Shown here: positions 51,013 through 60,024 of the stretch, piece after piece
Layout: each line of letters begins with the position of its first letter
How positions within the stretch are numbered: the stretch's first letter is position 1
Assembly (NCBI GenBank): GCA_964492425.1
Contig: CAZBKB010000003.1
Coordinates: 21,620-85,619 of the forward strand
Length of the DNA stretch: 64,000 nucleotides
DNA from: LBZV01 sp000993855
GTDB taxonomy: Bacteria > Patescibacteriota > Microgenomatia > Curtissbacterales > GWA2-41-24
Direction: 5' to 3'
Program-made: the position numbers and the translations under genes
The notes under the pieces: model-generated
Told to the model about the DNA's origin: nothing
Databases searched by the model: none
The model's input: the letters and a program-made list of their open reading frames with translations, nothing else

Positions 51013-51612
51013 TTACCAATTAGTTATGGGGTTCGCAACTACCACAAACCTGGCGCTATCCAGAAAACCGGTACAAGTATAAATTGTCAGCCTGGAATCA
51101 CTGGTCGTATTTAAAATACTAATATCGCTAGGTTTAATCGTCTTAACTTCGAAAACCTCATACGTCAATACTTTCCCATTTTTCAATGTGAGGTCTATCT
51201 TGTCCCCTCGCCTTATATTCACAAGTCCACCAAGTACCCTTTCCTTATTATGCCCATATAAAACCGTATTGCCGCCTGCCTCGGGCAGTGAAGAATCAGT
51301 GTAAAAAGAAACTCCCTCGCCTGATACCTCCCATCTGCCGTCGGTAAAATTGCCATCCTCAACAGGCAAATCTCGTTTAATTTTCGGAATATTTATGGAT
51401 TTTATTTTTGAATATTGCGCTTTCGTATCTGCAGTCTGGTCTGCCACAGCAGGTAATTCTTTTTTTAAACTGAAGTCAAAATTTTTAAATGAAACGTAAC
51501 CTACAAGTGCCACGCCAAACATTATGAGTAGGATTGAAAAAACTAACCGGAGCTTAAGTTTTAGAGAGTTTCGAATTTCGAATTTCGAGTTTCGAGTTTT
51601 TTTAATTGCCAT
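51013..51612 (-). CDS. Sortase (adjacent to its likely substrate)
   Basis: 199 residues. N-terminal membrane helix (about 22-42), then the sortase fold with catalytic His in TVLYGHNKE, Cys in TIYTCTGF and Arg in DSARFVVVA. It is encoded with, and overlaps by 52 bp, the upstream gene for a protein ending in LAATG, a class E type (LAxTG) sorting motif, so it probably attaches that protein to the envelope. The N-terminal residues KKTRNSKFEIRNS are encoded by a 7-nt repeat array (51571-51598), so the start region may vary. Confidence 0.88.
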   Translation of the reverse strand: MAIKKTRNSKFEIRNSLKLKLRLVFSILLIMFGVALVGYVSFKNFDFSLKKELPAVADQTADTKAQYSKIKSINIPKIKRDLPVEDGNFTDGRWEVSGEGVSFYTDSSLPEAGGNTVLYGHNKERVLGGLVNIRRGDKIDLTLKNGKVLTYEVFEVKTIKPSDISILNTTSDSRLTIYTCTGFLDSARFVVVANPITNW

Positions 51613-52358
51613 ATACCCGCAAAAATCATACCAAAACCCGGGAGTATTAAAAACTCGCTAGCAGAACCCGTAGCTGCAAGTACCTGTGGCGTATAGGTCG
51701 CACCTGCTACCTGACCACCACTTGAATTATTGCTTGAAGTTGAAGAACTGCCTGAATTGCTGTTTTCTCCACCTGTTGAAGGTGTAGGACTCGGGCTTGG
51801 GGATGGGGAAGGGCTTGGGCTCGGGCTTGGAGAAGGGTCACCCCCGGTATTGCAATTTACTCCACCGTCATTGCGGTCTTCACATTCTCCGTCATCAGTT
51901 GGAGGCGTCGGTGTCGGGCTTGGTGATACGCTTGGGCTTGGGCTTGGTGATGGGGAAGGGCTCGGACTTGGACTCGAACTTATACTTGGCGAGGGCGATG
52001 TGCTGACACTTGGTGATGGACTCGTGCTTGGAACATTGCAATTGTTGTTATAAATTGCAATATGGGCCGCATCCCAATTTCTGCCATCTGCATCCCAATT
52101 CCCCGGCGGAATAATATCCTCTCCACCCTGATGGCCGCTTCGGTTATGGTCGCTTGAGCCGTTACCATCGACAGCATCGTCATCAACTGTAATTCTTGAA
52201 TAAGGATTGCTTTGGCTTCCGGTGGCATGACAAATTGTTACATCGTCATTATGGGAAGCAAGAACACTAGTGCTAACCGCTGAGTTAAAAACTACAAAAG
52301 CCACAACAGCAATTGCACTAACTATAGGTAAAGATATTTTCAAAAAACCTCTTGACAT
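51561..52358 (-). CDS. Secreted protein with LAATG sorting signal
   Basis: 265 residues. Signal peptide (about 1-33), a domain of about 90 residues (VTICHATGSQSNPYSRITV, GHQGGEDIIPP, with His and Cys residues that could bind metal), long SPSPSP linkers, and a C-terminal sorting signal: LAATG (227-231), hydrophobic helix SASEFLILPGFGMIFAGIWQ, basic LKK. LAxTG is the motif recognised by class E sortases; the adjacent downstream gene is a sortase. Upstream gene of that pair. It is probably displayed on the cell surface. Confidence 0.85.
   Translation of the reverse strand: MSRGFLKISLPIVSAIAVVAFVVFNSAVSTSVLASHNDDVTICHATGSQSNPYSRITVDDDAVDGNGSSDHNRSGHQGGEDIIPPGNWDADGRNWDAAHIAIYNNNCNVPSTSPSPSVSTSPSPSISSSPSPSPSPSPSPSPSVSPSPTPTPPTDDGECEDRNDGGVNCNTGGDPSPSPSPSPSPSPSPSPTPSTGGENSNSGSSSTSSNNSSGGQVAGATYTPQVLAATGSASEFLILPGFGMIFAGIWQLKKLETRNSKFETL
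51571..51598. repeat. 7-nt array (TCGAATT/TCGAGTT) in overlapping coding ends
   Basis: TCGAATT, TCGAATT, TCGAGTT, TCGAGTT. The array encodes both the C-terminal TRNSKFE of the substrate protein and, in another frame, the N-terminal TRNSKFE of the sortase. Confidence 0.85.
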
Positions 52359-52448
52359 TTGTTAAATACAGGCAGAAATCAGAGGGGCAAATGATTTAGA
52401 TCAAGGATTATAGTACTCAACTATAAGTTTGTCAAGTCCTAAAACTAC

Positions 52449-52477
52449 TTGCCTTTTGCCTAAAAAGAAACTATCAT
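52449..52477 (+). promoter_or_regulatory. Promoter of the PlsC-like gene
   Basis: TTGCCT (52449-52454), 17-bp spacer, TATCAT (52472-52477). The predicted transcript begins about 8 nt before ATG 52492. Confidence 0.5.
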
Positions 52478-52491
52478 CTCAAGTCACAATA

Positions 52492-53259
52492 ATGTCACAC
52501 GAAAGAATTCCCGGAGTCATTTGGGAAAACCCCATAAAACACGCTTTTGCCGAAACCCTCGCAATGCTCAGTGCAGAAAGTTGTCTTAAAGAAAGAGAAA
52601 ACTTGGACCATATACGTGAACTACTAAAAGGAGGGGTGCCAATAGTGTTAACCTCAAACCACCTGAGCCACGCCGATGCCCCCGTTTTAAGCTCAACGCT
52701 AAGGCGCAACGGATATCAGGACATAGCAGGAAGGGTAATCAACATTCTCGGCATCAGGATTATGAAACACCCGATAGCAGGATTTCTTGCCGCAAGCTAT
52801 CCACACATTGTCGTCTGGCCAAGAGCAGAAGAAACAAAAAATGACATTGAAGAAATGGCTCGCAAAAGATATAACAATACAGCGCTCAAAGCAGCCAAAA
52901 CTGCGCTTGAACTGGGGCAGATAATCAGTCTCTTTCCGCAAGGCGGCAGAGCTTACAGCACAGTAATTGAAAAGCCGATCAACCCGCGGGATCTTGTATA
53001 TACAACGTTAGTCAAAGGCACAAATATCGTCCCGATTGGCCAATGGGGACTGGAGAAAATCCTACCGCGCAAAAAATGGATACCAAGACCTAATACCACA
53101 TTTACCATAGTAGGAAAACCCTACCCGGTAAGCGAAATTGTACAATCGGGACACATAATCCCAACCCAAAAAGAGGCAGACGAAATCATGCTTCGCGTCG
53201 CTCGCCTGCTGCCGGACAGATATAGGGGCTATTACAGTGAGCCCCAAAATCAACAATAA
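52492..53259 (+). CDS. plsC: PlsC-like acyltransferase
   Basis: 255 residues from ATG 52492. Acyl-acceptor motif SNHLSHADAP (NHx4D type, near residue 55) and FPQGGR (equivalent of FPEGTR, near 143) place it in the lysophosphatidic acid acyltransferase superfamily, which acylates glycerol phosphate or related lipids at the membrane. Many CPR lack full lipid pathways, so the substrate is open. The frame can be extended to TTG 52429, but the promoter lies inside that extension. Convergent with ndk, 1 bp apart. Confidence 0.82.
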   Translation: MSHERIPGVIWENPIKHAFAETLAMLSAESCLKERENLDHIRELLKGGVPIVLTSNHLSHADAPVLSSTLRRNGYQDIAGRVINILGIRIMKHPIAGFLAASYPHIVVWPRAEETKNDIEEMARKRYNNTALKAAKTALELGQIISLFPQGGRAYSTVIEKPINPRDLVYTTLVKGTNIVPIGQWGLEKILPRKKWIPRPNTTFTIVGKPYPVSEIVQSGHIIPTQKEADEIMLRVARLLPDRYRGYYSEPQNQQ

Positions 53260-53260
53260 C

Positions 53261-53722
53261 TTATACTTCGTCCTCGGAATATAGATAAGGAGAAATTACT
53301 CTGTCCCAATCATGAATCTCACCTTTTTCAAAAAACCTGTGAATTTCCTCACCGGCAGCTTCCTCCGAATCCGAAACATGAATAATGTTGGTCGAAGTAC
53401 TCATTGAATAGTCACCGCGGATAGTCCCAAATTCCGCTTCCCTACCGCTTGTGACACCGGCCATCGTTCTAACCACTCCAACGGCATCCTTTCCCTCCAA
53501 AACCAGCGCCACCAGCGGAGAAGACATCATAAACTTCTTAAGATCGGCAAAAAATGGCTTATCCTTGTGATGCGCATAATGTTCCTCCAAAAGCGCTTCG
53601 GACGCCGTCAACATCTTGACCGCCACCATTTTCAATCCTTTACGCTCGAACCTATGGATTATCTCTCCAACCAGCCCTCGCTGGAGCGCATCAGGCTTTA
53701 GAAGTACAACTGTCCTTTGCAT
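53261..53722 (-). CDS. ndk: Nucleoside diphosphate kinase
   Basis: 153 residues from ATG 53722; phosphorylates NDPs to NTPs via a phospho-His intermediate. The start MQRTVVLLKPDALQRGLVGE is the family N-terminus, the catalytic His115 lies in NIIHVSDS, and FGTIRGDY is present. A longer frame to 53779 adds an unrelated leader that contains a 7-nt repeat and a promoter (TACACT 6 bp before the ATG), so the short form is preferred. Leaderless mRNA is likely. Confidence 0.95.
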   Translation of the reverse strand: MQRTVVLLKPDALQRGLVGEIIHRFERKGLKMVAVKMLTASEALLEEHYAHHKDKPFFADLKKFMMSSPLVALVLEGKDAVGVVRTMAGVTSGREAEFGTIRGDYSMSTSTNIIHVSDSEEAAGEEIHRFFEKGEIHDWDRVISPYLYSEDEV

Positions 53723-53728
53723 ATCTAA

Positions 53729-53758
53729 AGTGTACAGCCTGCCTACCCCGCCACGCAA
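53729..53758 (-). promoter_or_regulatory. Promoter of ndk
   Basis: On the - strand TTGCGT (53753-53758), 18-bp spacer, TACACT (53729-53734), 6 bp before the ATG. Confidence 0.45.
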
Positions 53759-53769
53759 GACACCCAATT

Positions 53770-53783
53770 CATAAATCATAAAT
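53770..53783. repeat. Short 7-nt array (CATAAAT x2)
   Basis: Two exact CATAAAT heptamers, followed by decayed heptamers (CACACTT, CTTGATT). Lies between ndk and the divergent membrane-protein gene. Confidence 0.55.
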
Positions 53784-53826
53784 CACACTTCTTGATTCTT
53801 CACATTCGATTCATAATACTTATTAT

Positions 53827-55725
53827 GTGATAAAAAAGCATCTTACTCTGATTGCAGCACTTGCACTTGCTATCCTCTTTTTTGCAACGACAATTAGAAC
53901 CAGTGGTGATACCTTCTGGCATCTTTCAGTTGGAAAACAAGTTTGGCAAACCAAAGCAATTCCCGCACAAGATACCTTCGTTTATGGCCCGGAGGATAAA
54001 ACTTTTATCTCCGTAGAATGGCTTTCAGGCCTCATTTATTATTTGCCAAACAAAGCCATAGGCGACAAATCCATTGTGCTCATCAGAATCACAACCGCCA
54101 TTGCAATCATTTCTGTTTTATATTTAAACCTAAAACTTATAACTTCCAATAAACTTCTTACTTTCGCCGCTTTACAAACGGCAGCCTACATTTTAGCCTT
54201 CAGGTTCAAAGACCGGCCGGAAATTTTCTCATATCTTTTGATAGCTGCAGTCAATTACCTGTGCTTTTACTGCCTCAAGGCCAAAAGTCCCCGATTGGTT
54301 TTTCTGATTTTGCCCTTGCTTTTTTTAGCCTGGCCCAACATCCACCCGTCATCTTTAGTCGGCCTTGCAATTCCGGTAATTTTCACCCTGTCGCTCATCC
54401 TAAAAGCCATAAAGGAGCACCAGTTTCCAACCCGCCTCAAAATTATGATTGGGGCAACTGCCCTAAGCGCGCTTGCAATCCTTGCTCAATTCCAAAGAAC
54501 TTTCATCTTTCTTAACCTCTCCAGGCTAAAACAGATGGACCTTACCGAATTCGGCACTTTCTTTGAGGAATTAACCCGCACTAAAGGCTATGATTTCCTA
54601 AATCAAATTTCCTACCAAATTTACATATTTCTGGCTTTGCTTATACTTTATGCCGCTCTAACTTATACCTTTCTTAAATCTTCGAAAAATGACCCGGCAA
54701 AAGCTCTAATTTTTATTCTCTATTTGGGCTTTTTCGCCCTGCCCTTTAAACTTTTCAGACTGATTCCTTTCTCCATAATTGCTATCCTGCCGCCGCTCGT
54801 CCTTTTAATTACCGAAACGATAGAAAACAAGACTATCTTCAGGCAGACAACCCTCGCGGTATTGGCCACCATATGCGCGCTCATTTTAATCTCTATCGTC
54901 AATACAAATGTAGCGGGAAACCGCGAAAACCAGATTATCTATTATTTTGGCCCAACCAAAGACCAACAGCGTCCTGTTCTCGTATCAAATCGCATTTGGC
55001 ACGAAGAATTCCCCCAAAATATTGCGGAAATCATCCAAAATCACCTTCAAACCAAACGGTTATTCACCTCGGCACCGTTAAATAATTACTTCCTCTGGAA
55101 AGTACCTTCAATTCAGGTCTTTTCGGATGCCCTTTTTTATAATCGTTCGCTCAAAGATTACCAGGATGAAGAAACAATCATCTCCGGAGGCGAGGGGTGG
55201 CAGAGCCTTCTCGAAAAATACGACATTGACACACTCGTCATGCCGCTTAATTTCTTTCCACTGCAAACTCCAGTTGAAACCCTCCCAAACTGGAAACTGA
55301 TCTTTATTGACCGCTTCACCAAACTTTACGCCAGAGAAGACGTTATCCAATCTTTCCCAATCGATCTTTCAACGATTAAACCAGAAAGTTTCGAAAGGCT
55401 CAAATACGACCCCAAAAATGAAGAAACCGCAATTCACCAACTTGAGAATCTTTTAGCTTATGATCAAAAAAACGGCTTTGCCAGACCACAGCTTATTGAA
55501 TATTACTTAAGCCAAGATCTAACGCGCGCCAAAAAAATGGCTCTGTCATCAAGAAGCCTTATTACCAAAGACCCCATTTACCCGGTTTACCTAGCCAGAA
55601 TTTTTGCCATTGAAAAAAATTGTCCGCAATCGCTGGAATTTGCCAAAGAAGCCAAAAGCAAAAGCTACAATGAGCTTTTTATCAAAATAGAGCTTGACGA
55701 TACATCAAGGCTTTGCCCAAGTTAA
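53827..55725 (+). CDS. Large multi-pass membrane protein, glycosyltransferase-like
   Basis: 632 residues, 10-12 membrane helices in the first 370, then a soluble extracellular part with a TPR-like ending. The first loop (TSGDTFWHLSVGKQVWQ, EWLSGLIYYL) resembles GT-C type transferases and is shared with DUF2079/GT39-related proteins; no clear catalytic dyad is seen. It could transfer a sugar from a lipid carrier, or be a transporter-like protein. GTG start; the ATG 2 bp earlier is out of frame. Confidence 0.65.
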   Translation: MIKKHLTLIAALALAILFFATTIRTSGDTFWHLSVGKQVWQTKAIPAQDTFVYGPEDKTFISVEWLSGLIYYLPNKAIGDKSIVLIRITTAIAIISVLYLNLKLITSNKLLTFAALQTAAYILAFRFKDRPEIFSYLLIAAVNYLCFYCLKAKSPRLVFLILPLLFLAWPNIHPSSLVGLAIPVIFTLSLILKAIKEHQFPTRLKIMIGATALSALAILAQFQRTFIFLNLSRLKQMDLTEFGTFFEELTRTKGYDFLNQISYQIYIFLALLILYAALTYTFLKSSKNDPAKALIFILYLGFFALPFKLFRLIPFSIIAILPPLVLLITETIENKTIFRQTTLAVLATICALILISIVNTNVAGNRENQIIYYFGPTKDQQRPVLVSNRIWHEEFPQNIAEIIQNHLQTKRLFTSAPLNNYFLWKVPSIQVFSDALFYNRSLKDYQDEETIISGGEGWQSLLEKYDIDTLVMPLNFFPLQTPVETLPNWKLIFIDRFTKLYAREDVIQSFPIDLSTIKPESFERLKYDPKNEETAIHQLENLLAYDQKNGFARPQLIEYYLSQDLTRAKKMALSSRSLITKDPIYPVYLARIFAIEKNCPQSLEFAKEAKSKSYNELFIKIELDDTSRLCPS

Positions 55726-55876
55726 TTCAAAACAGTTTTAGAATTCGCGAAAATATCGTATTTTTACCAAAAAATGTAAAGAAGAAACAAAAATTACCCA
55801 CATAAAACCAGCCAGATAATTTAATTGTTTCCTTTTACCTAAATAACCTTTATCATGAAACTTAAGAGGCAAATTT

Positions 55877-56395
55877 ATGTCGCTTGCCAAAGTTCCTATA
55901 GGCGAAAATCCACCCGAAATCGTTAATGCCATCATCGAAATTAACAAAGGGTCACATAATAAATACGAATACGACGAACAGCTAAATGTCATCCGCCTCG
56001 ACCGCTCCCTTCATTCCTCAGTATTTTACCCGACGGACTACGGATTCATTCCGCAAACCCGTTCCGGCGATGGTGACCACCTCGATGTGCTGTTATTAAT
56101 CACAGACTCAGTTTTTCCCGGATGTGTCGTTTCCGTCCGGCCAATTGGGGTTCTCTACATGGAGGATCAAAACGAAAAGGACGAAAAAATCATCGCCGTT
56201 GCCCAAAAAGATCCGCTTCTTTCAAACATCAAAGACATAGAAGACGTTGACGACTTCTTCAAAAAGGAAATCCACAATTTTTTTGAAACCTACAAAAAGC
56301 TCGAAAACAAAAAGGTCGAAGTTCATCACTGGCACGGCAAAGACACTGCTTATTCCATCATTCGCGACGCCCAAAAAAGATTTCTGCAAGGTTAG
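55877..56395 (+). CDS. ppa: Inorganic pyrophosphatase (family I)
   Basis: 172-residue soluble enzyme that hydrolyses pyrophosphate and drives nucleotide and tRNA reactions. The metal site is DGDHLDVLLL (family usually DGDPLDV; Pro to His here), with YPTDYGFIPQT before it and GVLYMEDQNEKDEKIIAV after it. The size is right for bacterial PPase. A weak Shine-Dalgarno AGAGG lies 7 nt before the ATG. It is alone on the strand, converging on the M16 gene. Confidence 0.95.
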   Translation: MSLAKVPIGENPPEIVNAIIEINKGSHNKYEYDEQLNVIRLDRSLHSSVFYPTDYGFIPQTRSGDGDHLDVLLLITDSVFPGCVVSVRPIGVLYMEDQNEKDEKIIAVAQKDPLLSNIKDIEDVDDFFKKEIHNFFETYKKLENKKVEVHHWHGKDTAYSIIRDAQKRFLQG

Positions 56396-56425
56396 TAATT
56401 ATCCGCCTACTCCTTTTAGTGATTG

Positions 56426-57700
56426 TCAAACCTTAAGAAGTTTCTCAAACCGCCCCTTATCCTTAAACGGGCCAATGACAGCAAGGTTAAGTTTGGCAGC
56501 CGACACCAAAAACTGGGCAAGTCGCAAAATATCCTGCGCTTCGACTTCATCAATCCTTTTGAGATATTCACTTAAAGACCTTATTTTGCCCTCCATAATC
56601 TCGTCACTCCCATAAGCCAAAGCAACAGTCCTACTGTCTTCCCAGGAAAGGATCAGTTTTCCCTTAAGGTATTCTTTCGCCTTTTTAAGCTCTTTCTCAC
56701 CAACTTTGTGCGAGGCAATTTTTCTAAACTCGACCAATATCAACTTAATGGCATCATCAACACGCATAAGATCGACACCTGCTGAAGCAGCCAGTGTACC
56801 TGTATCCAAATAAGAATCATGCTCGGCCCGTATGTAGTAGCACAACCCTTTTTTTTCTCGAATATTAATAAACAGACGCGAGGACATTCCTCCACCGAGT
56901 ATTGTCCCCAAAAGCGCTGCAGCATACCTGTCCGGATGCCCAAGCCTAAGGCCTCGAAACCCCATCACCAAATGCGCCTGATCTGTCTTCTTATAGTGGA
57001 CTAAAAGCTCCGGCTTTTTCTGATCCTCTACAGTTGGAACATAACCTGCAACGTTGTCAAAAGGCTTATGTCCAAAGTTTTTGTCAACAAGCTCGACTAC
57101 TTCGCTGCGGTTAAAGTTTCCGGCAACCGCGATAACTAAATTATTTGGCGTATATCGAGCCCCCAAGTAGTCTAAAAAGTCCTTTTTGGTAATTTTCTTA
57201 ATAATCTCCTTGCTCCCACCAATATCCCATCCCAGCGGTTGGTTCCCCCACAGCAAATTTTCGTATAGCTCCGCTACCTTGCGCATTGGCGTGTCCTCAT
57301 ACATATTCAATTCCTCTATAATCACTCCCCGCTCTTTCTCAATTTCCGCCTCCTCAAACTTGCTATTCCAAAGCATGTCGGCAAGCATGTCTATGACAAG
57401 CGGAAGGTGTTTTGCGGCACTCTTGATGTGATACGCGGTTTCCTCTTTACCCGTAAACGCATTGTAATCGGCACCAATTGCATCGAGACTTTGAGAAATA
57501 TCCAAAGCGGTCGGCCTTTTCTTGGTCCCCTTAAAATACATATGCTCCAAAAAGTGGGAAATTCCATTTGTTTGCTTCGTTTCGTAGCGGCTTCCCGCCC
57601 CGCACATCACGATTGCCGTGGCAGACATTACAGACGTCAAAGGCGCCAAAACAATCCGCAAACCATTCTTTAAAACTACTTTTTCAAAATCTTTCGTCAT
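56426..57700 (-). CDS. M16-family zinc peptidase
   Basis: 424 residues from ATG 57700. The inverted zinc motif HFLEH (His49, Glu52, His53) and the downstream Glu in VIIEELNMYEDTP define M16 (pitrilysin/MPP-like). LGTILGGGMSSRLFINIRE near the middle is a family hallmark. It probably degrades small peptides or processes exported ones. The start is placed 2 bp after the stop of the 102-residue membrane-protein gene; a TTG in that gene's end would lengthen it by 11 residues. Confidence 0.9.
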   Translation of the reverse strand: MTKDFEKVVLKNGLRIVLAPLTSVMSATAIVMCGAGSRYETKQTNGISHFLEHMYFKGTKKRPTALDISQSLDAIGADYNAFTGKEETAYHIKSAAKHLPLVIDMLADMLWNSKFEEAEIEKERGVIIEELNMYEDTPMRKVAELYENLLWGNQPLGWDIGGSKEIIKKITKKDFLDYLGARYTPNNLVIAVAGNFNRSEVVELVDKNFGHKPFDNVAGYVPTVEDQKKPELLVHYKKTDQAHLVMGFRGLRLGHPDRYAAALLGTILGGGMSSRLFINIREKKGLCYYIRAEHDSYLDTGTLAASAGVDLMRVDDAIKLILVEFRKIASHKVGEKELKKAKEYLKGKLILSWEDSRTVALAYGSDEIMEGKIRSLSEYLKRIDEVEAQDILRLAQFLVSAAKLNLAVIGPFKDKGRFEKLLKV

Positions 57701-57702
57701 CT

Positions 57703-58011
57703 CTACATGCCTATCATAACTGAAACCGGCCAAATTAGCCTTAATGGATTAGATGTAAAATATTCTAGAACAGGATAATCAAGACTCCCAGTGGAATATT
57801 CCAAATACGAAAAATAAAACAAAACAATACCAATTAAGAAATAAAAACATAAGGACAAGCCAAGCAACAATCTTTTTGACGCCGGTTTGTTAGGGTCTAC
57901 CAAAAGAAATTTCGATAATACAAACAAGATAGAAAATATTATTAAAGTTGGAATACAAACGCTCAAAGAAACAAGACCAAACGTCACCAACTGATTAGTA
58001 ATATTATTCAT
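57703..58011 (-). CDS. Small integral membrane protein
   Basis: 102 residues with two clear membrane helices (about 8-36 and 47-68) and a tail. I do not recognise the family. It lies between a metallophosphoesterase and the M16 peptidase on the same strand, with only 2 bp to the latter, so the three form an operon. Confidence 0.7.
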   Translation of the reverse strand: MNNITNQLVTFGLVSLSVCIPTLIIFSILFVLSKFLLVDPNKPASKRLLLGLSLCFYFLIGIVLFYFSYLEYSTGSLDYPVLEYFTSNPLRLIWPVSVMIGM

Positions 58012-58032
58012 AATTTTCTAAATAATTAAGAC

Positions 58033-58890
58033 TCACCGAATCTCAATATCCTCGACTTCCCAACTGTAATCGCTATAAACTGTAACTGTCGCAAACCTGG
58101 ACCCCTGGAAATTGCGGTCGGCATCAACAGCCCCAATGGTAGTGATTTTAACAATATTTGCAGGCGATTGAAACTGAGCAAAAAAATGGAGGTCTCCCGA
58201 AAAAAATCCGTCAACTTTAGCTTGCTCCATCAAAGCCATAAATTCACGAGCCTGAAACGCAACTTCATTGCTGTCTGCACCCATTATGTGCGAGCTTTGC
58301 GGATGAAACGGCGTCTTGTGGGCAAAGACAAAACACAATTTTGACCTTTGACTTTTGACATTTGACTTATTTAACAAACCACCATCGCAATCATCAAGCG
58401 ATTTATTAAGCATCTGCCAAGTATTACTATCTATACCTTTATATATATCACCATTATCTAATATAACAATCTGGATCCCTTCTCTATTTATAATATGGCT
58501 GGTTTTACCAAAAACCGCGTTAAAGCCATTTTTGGCATCAAGGCCCCTATTCCTACTATCCCAAAGGTCACGGTCACCCACAGTCACATAATATTCCAAG
58601 CCAGCATTATCAAAAATCTGCTTTGCCACAAGCAGATCCTTGCTTAATCCCAACTGAGTCCAATCACCAAGACCAATTACAAAGGTTGCACCCAAGCTTT
58701 TAGCGCTTTCTAGGGCTTTTTCTAAATTCTCGTTGTCATTCTCGCTATCCGCAACCAGGGCAAATTTCAGAATCTCTCTTTTCGGGGCTCCATCTTCCGG
58801 TCCTAAACCATCACCATTTTGAAAATCTGCTCTTATCCACAAAAAAAACAGGCTCAATAAAACAACAAGACTATAAAATATCTTCTTCAT
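58033..58890 (-). CDS. Calcineurin-like metallophosphoesterase (membrane-anchored)
   Basis: 285 residues with an N-terminal hydrophobic segment (about 4-20), then a metallophosphoesterase fold: FALVADSENDNE, VIGLGDWTQLG, TVGDRDLWD, FAHKTPFHP and FSGDLHFFAQF (metal motifs are degenerate compared with GDxH/GDxxD/GNHD, so substrate and activity are unclear). The NKSNVKSQRSK stretch at about 175-185 is encoded by a 7-nt repeat (58340-58367) and interrupts the fold just before the FAHKTP strand. TATAAC lies 5-6 bp before the ATG. Confidence 0.75.
   Translation of the reverse strand: MKKIFYSLVVLLSLFFLWIRADFQNGDGLGPEDGAPKREILKFALVADSENDNENLEKALESAKSLGATFVIGLGDWTQLGLSKDLLVAKQIFDNAGLEYYVTVGDRDLWDSRNRGLDAKNGFNAVFGKTSHIINREGIQIVILDNGDIYKGIDSNTWQMLNKSLDDCDGGLLNKSNVKSQRSKLCFVFAHKTPFHPQSSHIMGADSNEVAFQAREFMALMEQAKVDGFFSGDLHFFAQFQSPANIVKITTIGAVDADRNFQGSRFATVTVYSDYSWEVEDIEIR
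58340..58367 (-). repeat. 7-nt array (TTTGACN x4) inside the metallophosphoesterase gene
   Basis: TTTGACC, TTTGACT, TTTGACA, TTTGACT on + , in the coding sequence. 28 bp, so the change to an ancestral frame must have been compensated by flanking bases. Confidence 0.85.
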
Positions 58891-58910
58891 TCCATGTTAT
58901 AGGCGTATGT

Positions 58911-59939
58911 TCAGTAAGCAACAGGTGTTTGTGTAGCAGAAGGAGCAAATATTCCAACATCACCGCATGGGAAATTAACAATCGGGAATCTGGTTACAAT
59001 CTTTATTTGGTAACTTCCAAATACAAGTGTCGTCGGTGTTGCAAACTGTTGGGTCTGAACACCCCCAAGACTGCTTATCGTTTTTCCCAAAGCAACCGGA
59101 CTAATTCCCGTGGCCGAAGAAAGCACTACACTTTCTCCCTCCGCAAAACCGCTATGCGAAACTGCAAGTGGCAGTCCGGGTTGTACAACTGAAGAGCCAA
59201 CATATCTACAATACGCTTGCGATGTTGGGCTGGGTATAGGTGATACAATCGGCACAACAAATGCGGGGGTTGTCTGCTTAGTCTGCAAGATTGCCGTCCC
59301 CTCTCCGCAGTTTGGAGCACATACGTACACCATGTATTCCGTAGCGGCCTTAACGTTGTTATACACAACAGAATTTTGGGAATAATCATTTGCAACAGTC
59401 TTAATCAAACACTCGTTGTGAATCCCCGCCTCTATGCAATCTCTATACGAAGACGGAAACACCGCAACCGCATATTTCCAACTCCAGCTTGCTGTCGCCT
59501 GCTTCTTTGGCGTTACCTTATCTGTGCCAGCTTTGATAATTGCCCCTGTGGTATTTTTAACCCTGACAGTGTAATTAATATCCGAATTTGGCGTAAACAC
59601 CCCACTCACCATACAACTCAAACCATCACCTGTACATGTAGTAGTTCTACCCCTGGAGTCCACAAATTGTGCTAGGGCACTTGGCCTGGACCACGAAACT
59701 GTCATACTTGTACACTCCTCGCCACACACAGGAAGCGGTGGCATAGGTCCTACACCTTCTATATTGGAAATCTGAGCATTAATTCTCGTAGACTGGTTAG
59801 AAGATATAATAAATAGTCCGGTCAGGGGTAACAGAAGAACAGCAAACCCCAGAATCATCATCAAAAAAATATATTTATGGTCTGTTGGATCGCGATCAAA
59901 CCACTTGTTAACAACCGATGCTCTCTCAACAATATTCAT
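58911..59939 (-). CDS. Membrane-anchored secreted protein with FN3-like repeats
   Basis: 342 residues. A membrane helix (about 24-46) precedes a beta-rich extracellular part: CGEECTSMTVSWSRPSALA, ITYTVRVK-like segment INYTVRVKNTTGAI, ATEYMVYVCAPNCG, then a Ser/Pro linker and a domain near SVVQPGLPLAVSHSGFAEGE. The Cys-rich FN3-like domain resembles others here. Function unknown, likely a surface protein. A promoter (59951-59980) precedes it. Confidence 0.7.
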   Translation of the reverse strand: MNIVERASVVNKWFDRDPTDHKYIFLMMILGFAVLLLPLTGLFIISSNQSTRINAQISNIEGVGPMPPLPVCGEECTSMTVSWSRPSALAQFVDSRGRTTTCTGDGLSCMVSGVFTPNSDINYTVRVKNTTGAIIKAGTDKVTPKKQATASWSWKYAVAVFPSSYRDCIEAGIHNECLIKTVANDYSQNSVVYNNVKAATEYMVYVCAPNCGEGTAILQTKQTTPAFVVPIVSPIPSPTSQAYCRYVGSSVVQPGLPLAVSHSGFAEGESVVLSSATGISPVALGKTISSLGGVQTQQFATPTTLVFGSYQIKIVTRFPIVNFPCGDVGIFAPSATQTPVAY

Positions 59940-59950
59940 ACCCTAATCTA

Positions 59951-59980
59951 ACAATACAAATAAAAAAACCCTCCTGTCAA
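59951..59980 (-). promoter_or_regulatory. Promoter of the FN3-like gene
   Basis: On the - strand TTGACA (59975-59980), 18-bp spacer, TATTGT (59951-59956). Confidence 0.5.
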
Positions 59981-60024
59981 ATTGCAGCAGAATACTGATT
60001 TTGAATTTCTCAATTGCCCAATGG

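Noticed and set aside
53723..53779. NDK start at 53779
   Set aside because: The extension contains the promoter and a 7-nt repeat and does not match NDK N-termini.
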